A DNA stretch of 64,000 bases. Origin: Pantoea rodasii (GTDB lineage: Bacteria; Pseudomonadota; Gammaproteobacteria; Enterobacterales; Enterobacteriaceae). The position numbers and the translations under genes were made by a program. The notes beneath the pieces are model-generated. The model searched no databases, was not told where the DNA came from, and saw nothing but the letters and a program-made list of their open reading frames with translations. Each line of letters opens with the position of its first letter. The first letter of the stretch is position 1. The stretch lies in contig NZ_MLFP01000013.1 of the NCBI RefSeq assembly GCF_002095465.1, forward strand, positions 60,362 to 124,361. The letters are read 5' to 3'. Shown one piece after another: positions 63,997 through 64,000 of this stretch.

Positions 63997-64000
63997 CGCG

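Noticed and set aside
1..64000. CRISPR array, prophage, insertion sequence or tRNA genes
   Set aside because: I saw no regularly spaced repeats, transposase or integrase motifs, phage structural genes or tRNA cloverleaf with a TTCGA-type T-loop in context. A covariance search could still find a small RNA that I missed.

Overview
The window looks like chromosomal DNA of an enterobacterium of the Erwiniaceae, most likely Pantoea or a close relative. The basis is the moderately high G+C, the protein families (chaperone-usher fimbria, FepA, NudK, YmgB/AriR, YicS-like, HcxA-like) and clear Shine-Dalgarno sites. No rRNA, tRNA, CRISPR array, insertion sequence or prophage was recognised. Placement below family level is inference.

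Layout. 1-6.3 kb: a minus-strand chaperone-usher fimbrial operon (regulator, pilin, chaperone, usher, tip protein, second chaperone cut by the window edge). 7-8 kb: remains of a 3-hydroxybutyrate locus, with truncated lysR, gntP-type permease and bdhA pieces joined together. 8-12.5 kb: a FUSC/DUF1656/HlyD efflux operon and its probable LysR regulator, with the same palindrome at both promoters. 12.6-26 kb: a TonB receptor, a molybdopterin sulfoxide reductase, a TacAT toxin-antitoxin pair, a PanE-like reductase, DeoR regulator, NudK, a two-component system with MipA, and a YheO regulator/PLP lyase/AlaX operon. 26-46 kb: accessory metabolism and iron uptake, including two more TonB receptors (one is FepA), a siderophore-binding protein, SDRs, LysR, RpiR, TetR-hydrolase, GNATs, a Gfo/Idh/MocA-isomerase pair and a GH5 glycosidase. 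46-51 kb: a polar amino-acid ABC transporter followed by a second sulfoxide reductase. 51-53.7 kb: an AT-rich stretch with a YmgB/AriR gene. 53.7-55.6 kb: a fasciclin protein with an ECF sigma/anti-sigma pair. 56-64 kb: two divergent operons, GNAT - M20 deacylase - MmgE/PrpD and Fe-type dehydrogenase - LLM flavin monooxygenase - aminotransferase.

The most interesting system is at 56.9-62.6 kb together with the transporter at 46.3-48.9 kb. Between them they carry a counterpart of nearly every gene of the Bacillus subtilis yxe operon for S-(2-succino)cysteine/S-alkylcysteine salvage: N-acetyltransferase, flavin monooxygenase, M20 deacetylase, PrpD-family protein and polar amino-acid ABC transporter. 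Here the set is rearranged and linked to a 2-hydroxyacid-type dehydrogenase, an aminotransferase and two sulfoxide reductases.

Sequence quality. At least eleven otherwise well-preserved genes are interrupted by one-base deletions, often in runs of 4-6 identical bases. Restoring one base (three in the usher) rebuilds each family-typical protein. I read these mostly as sequencing errors. The 7-8 kb mosaic cannot be explained this way.
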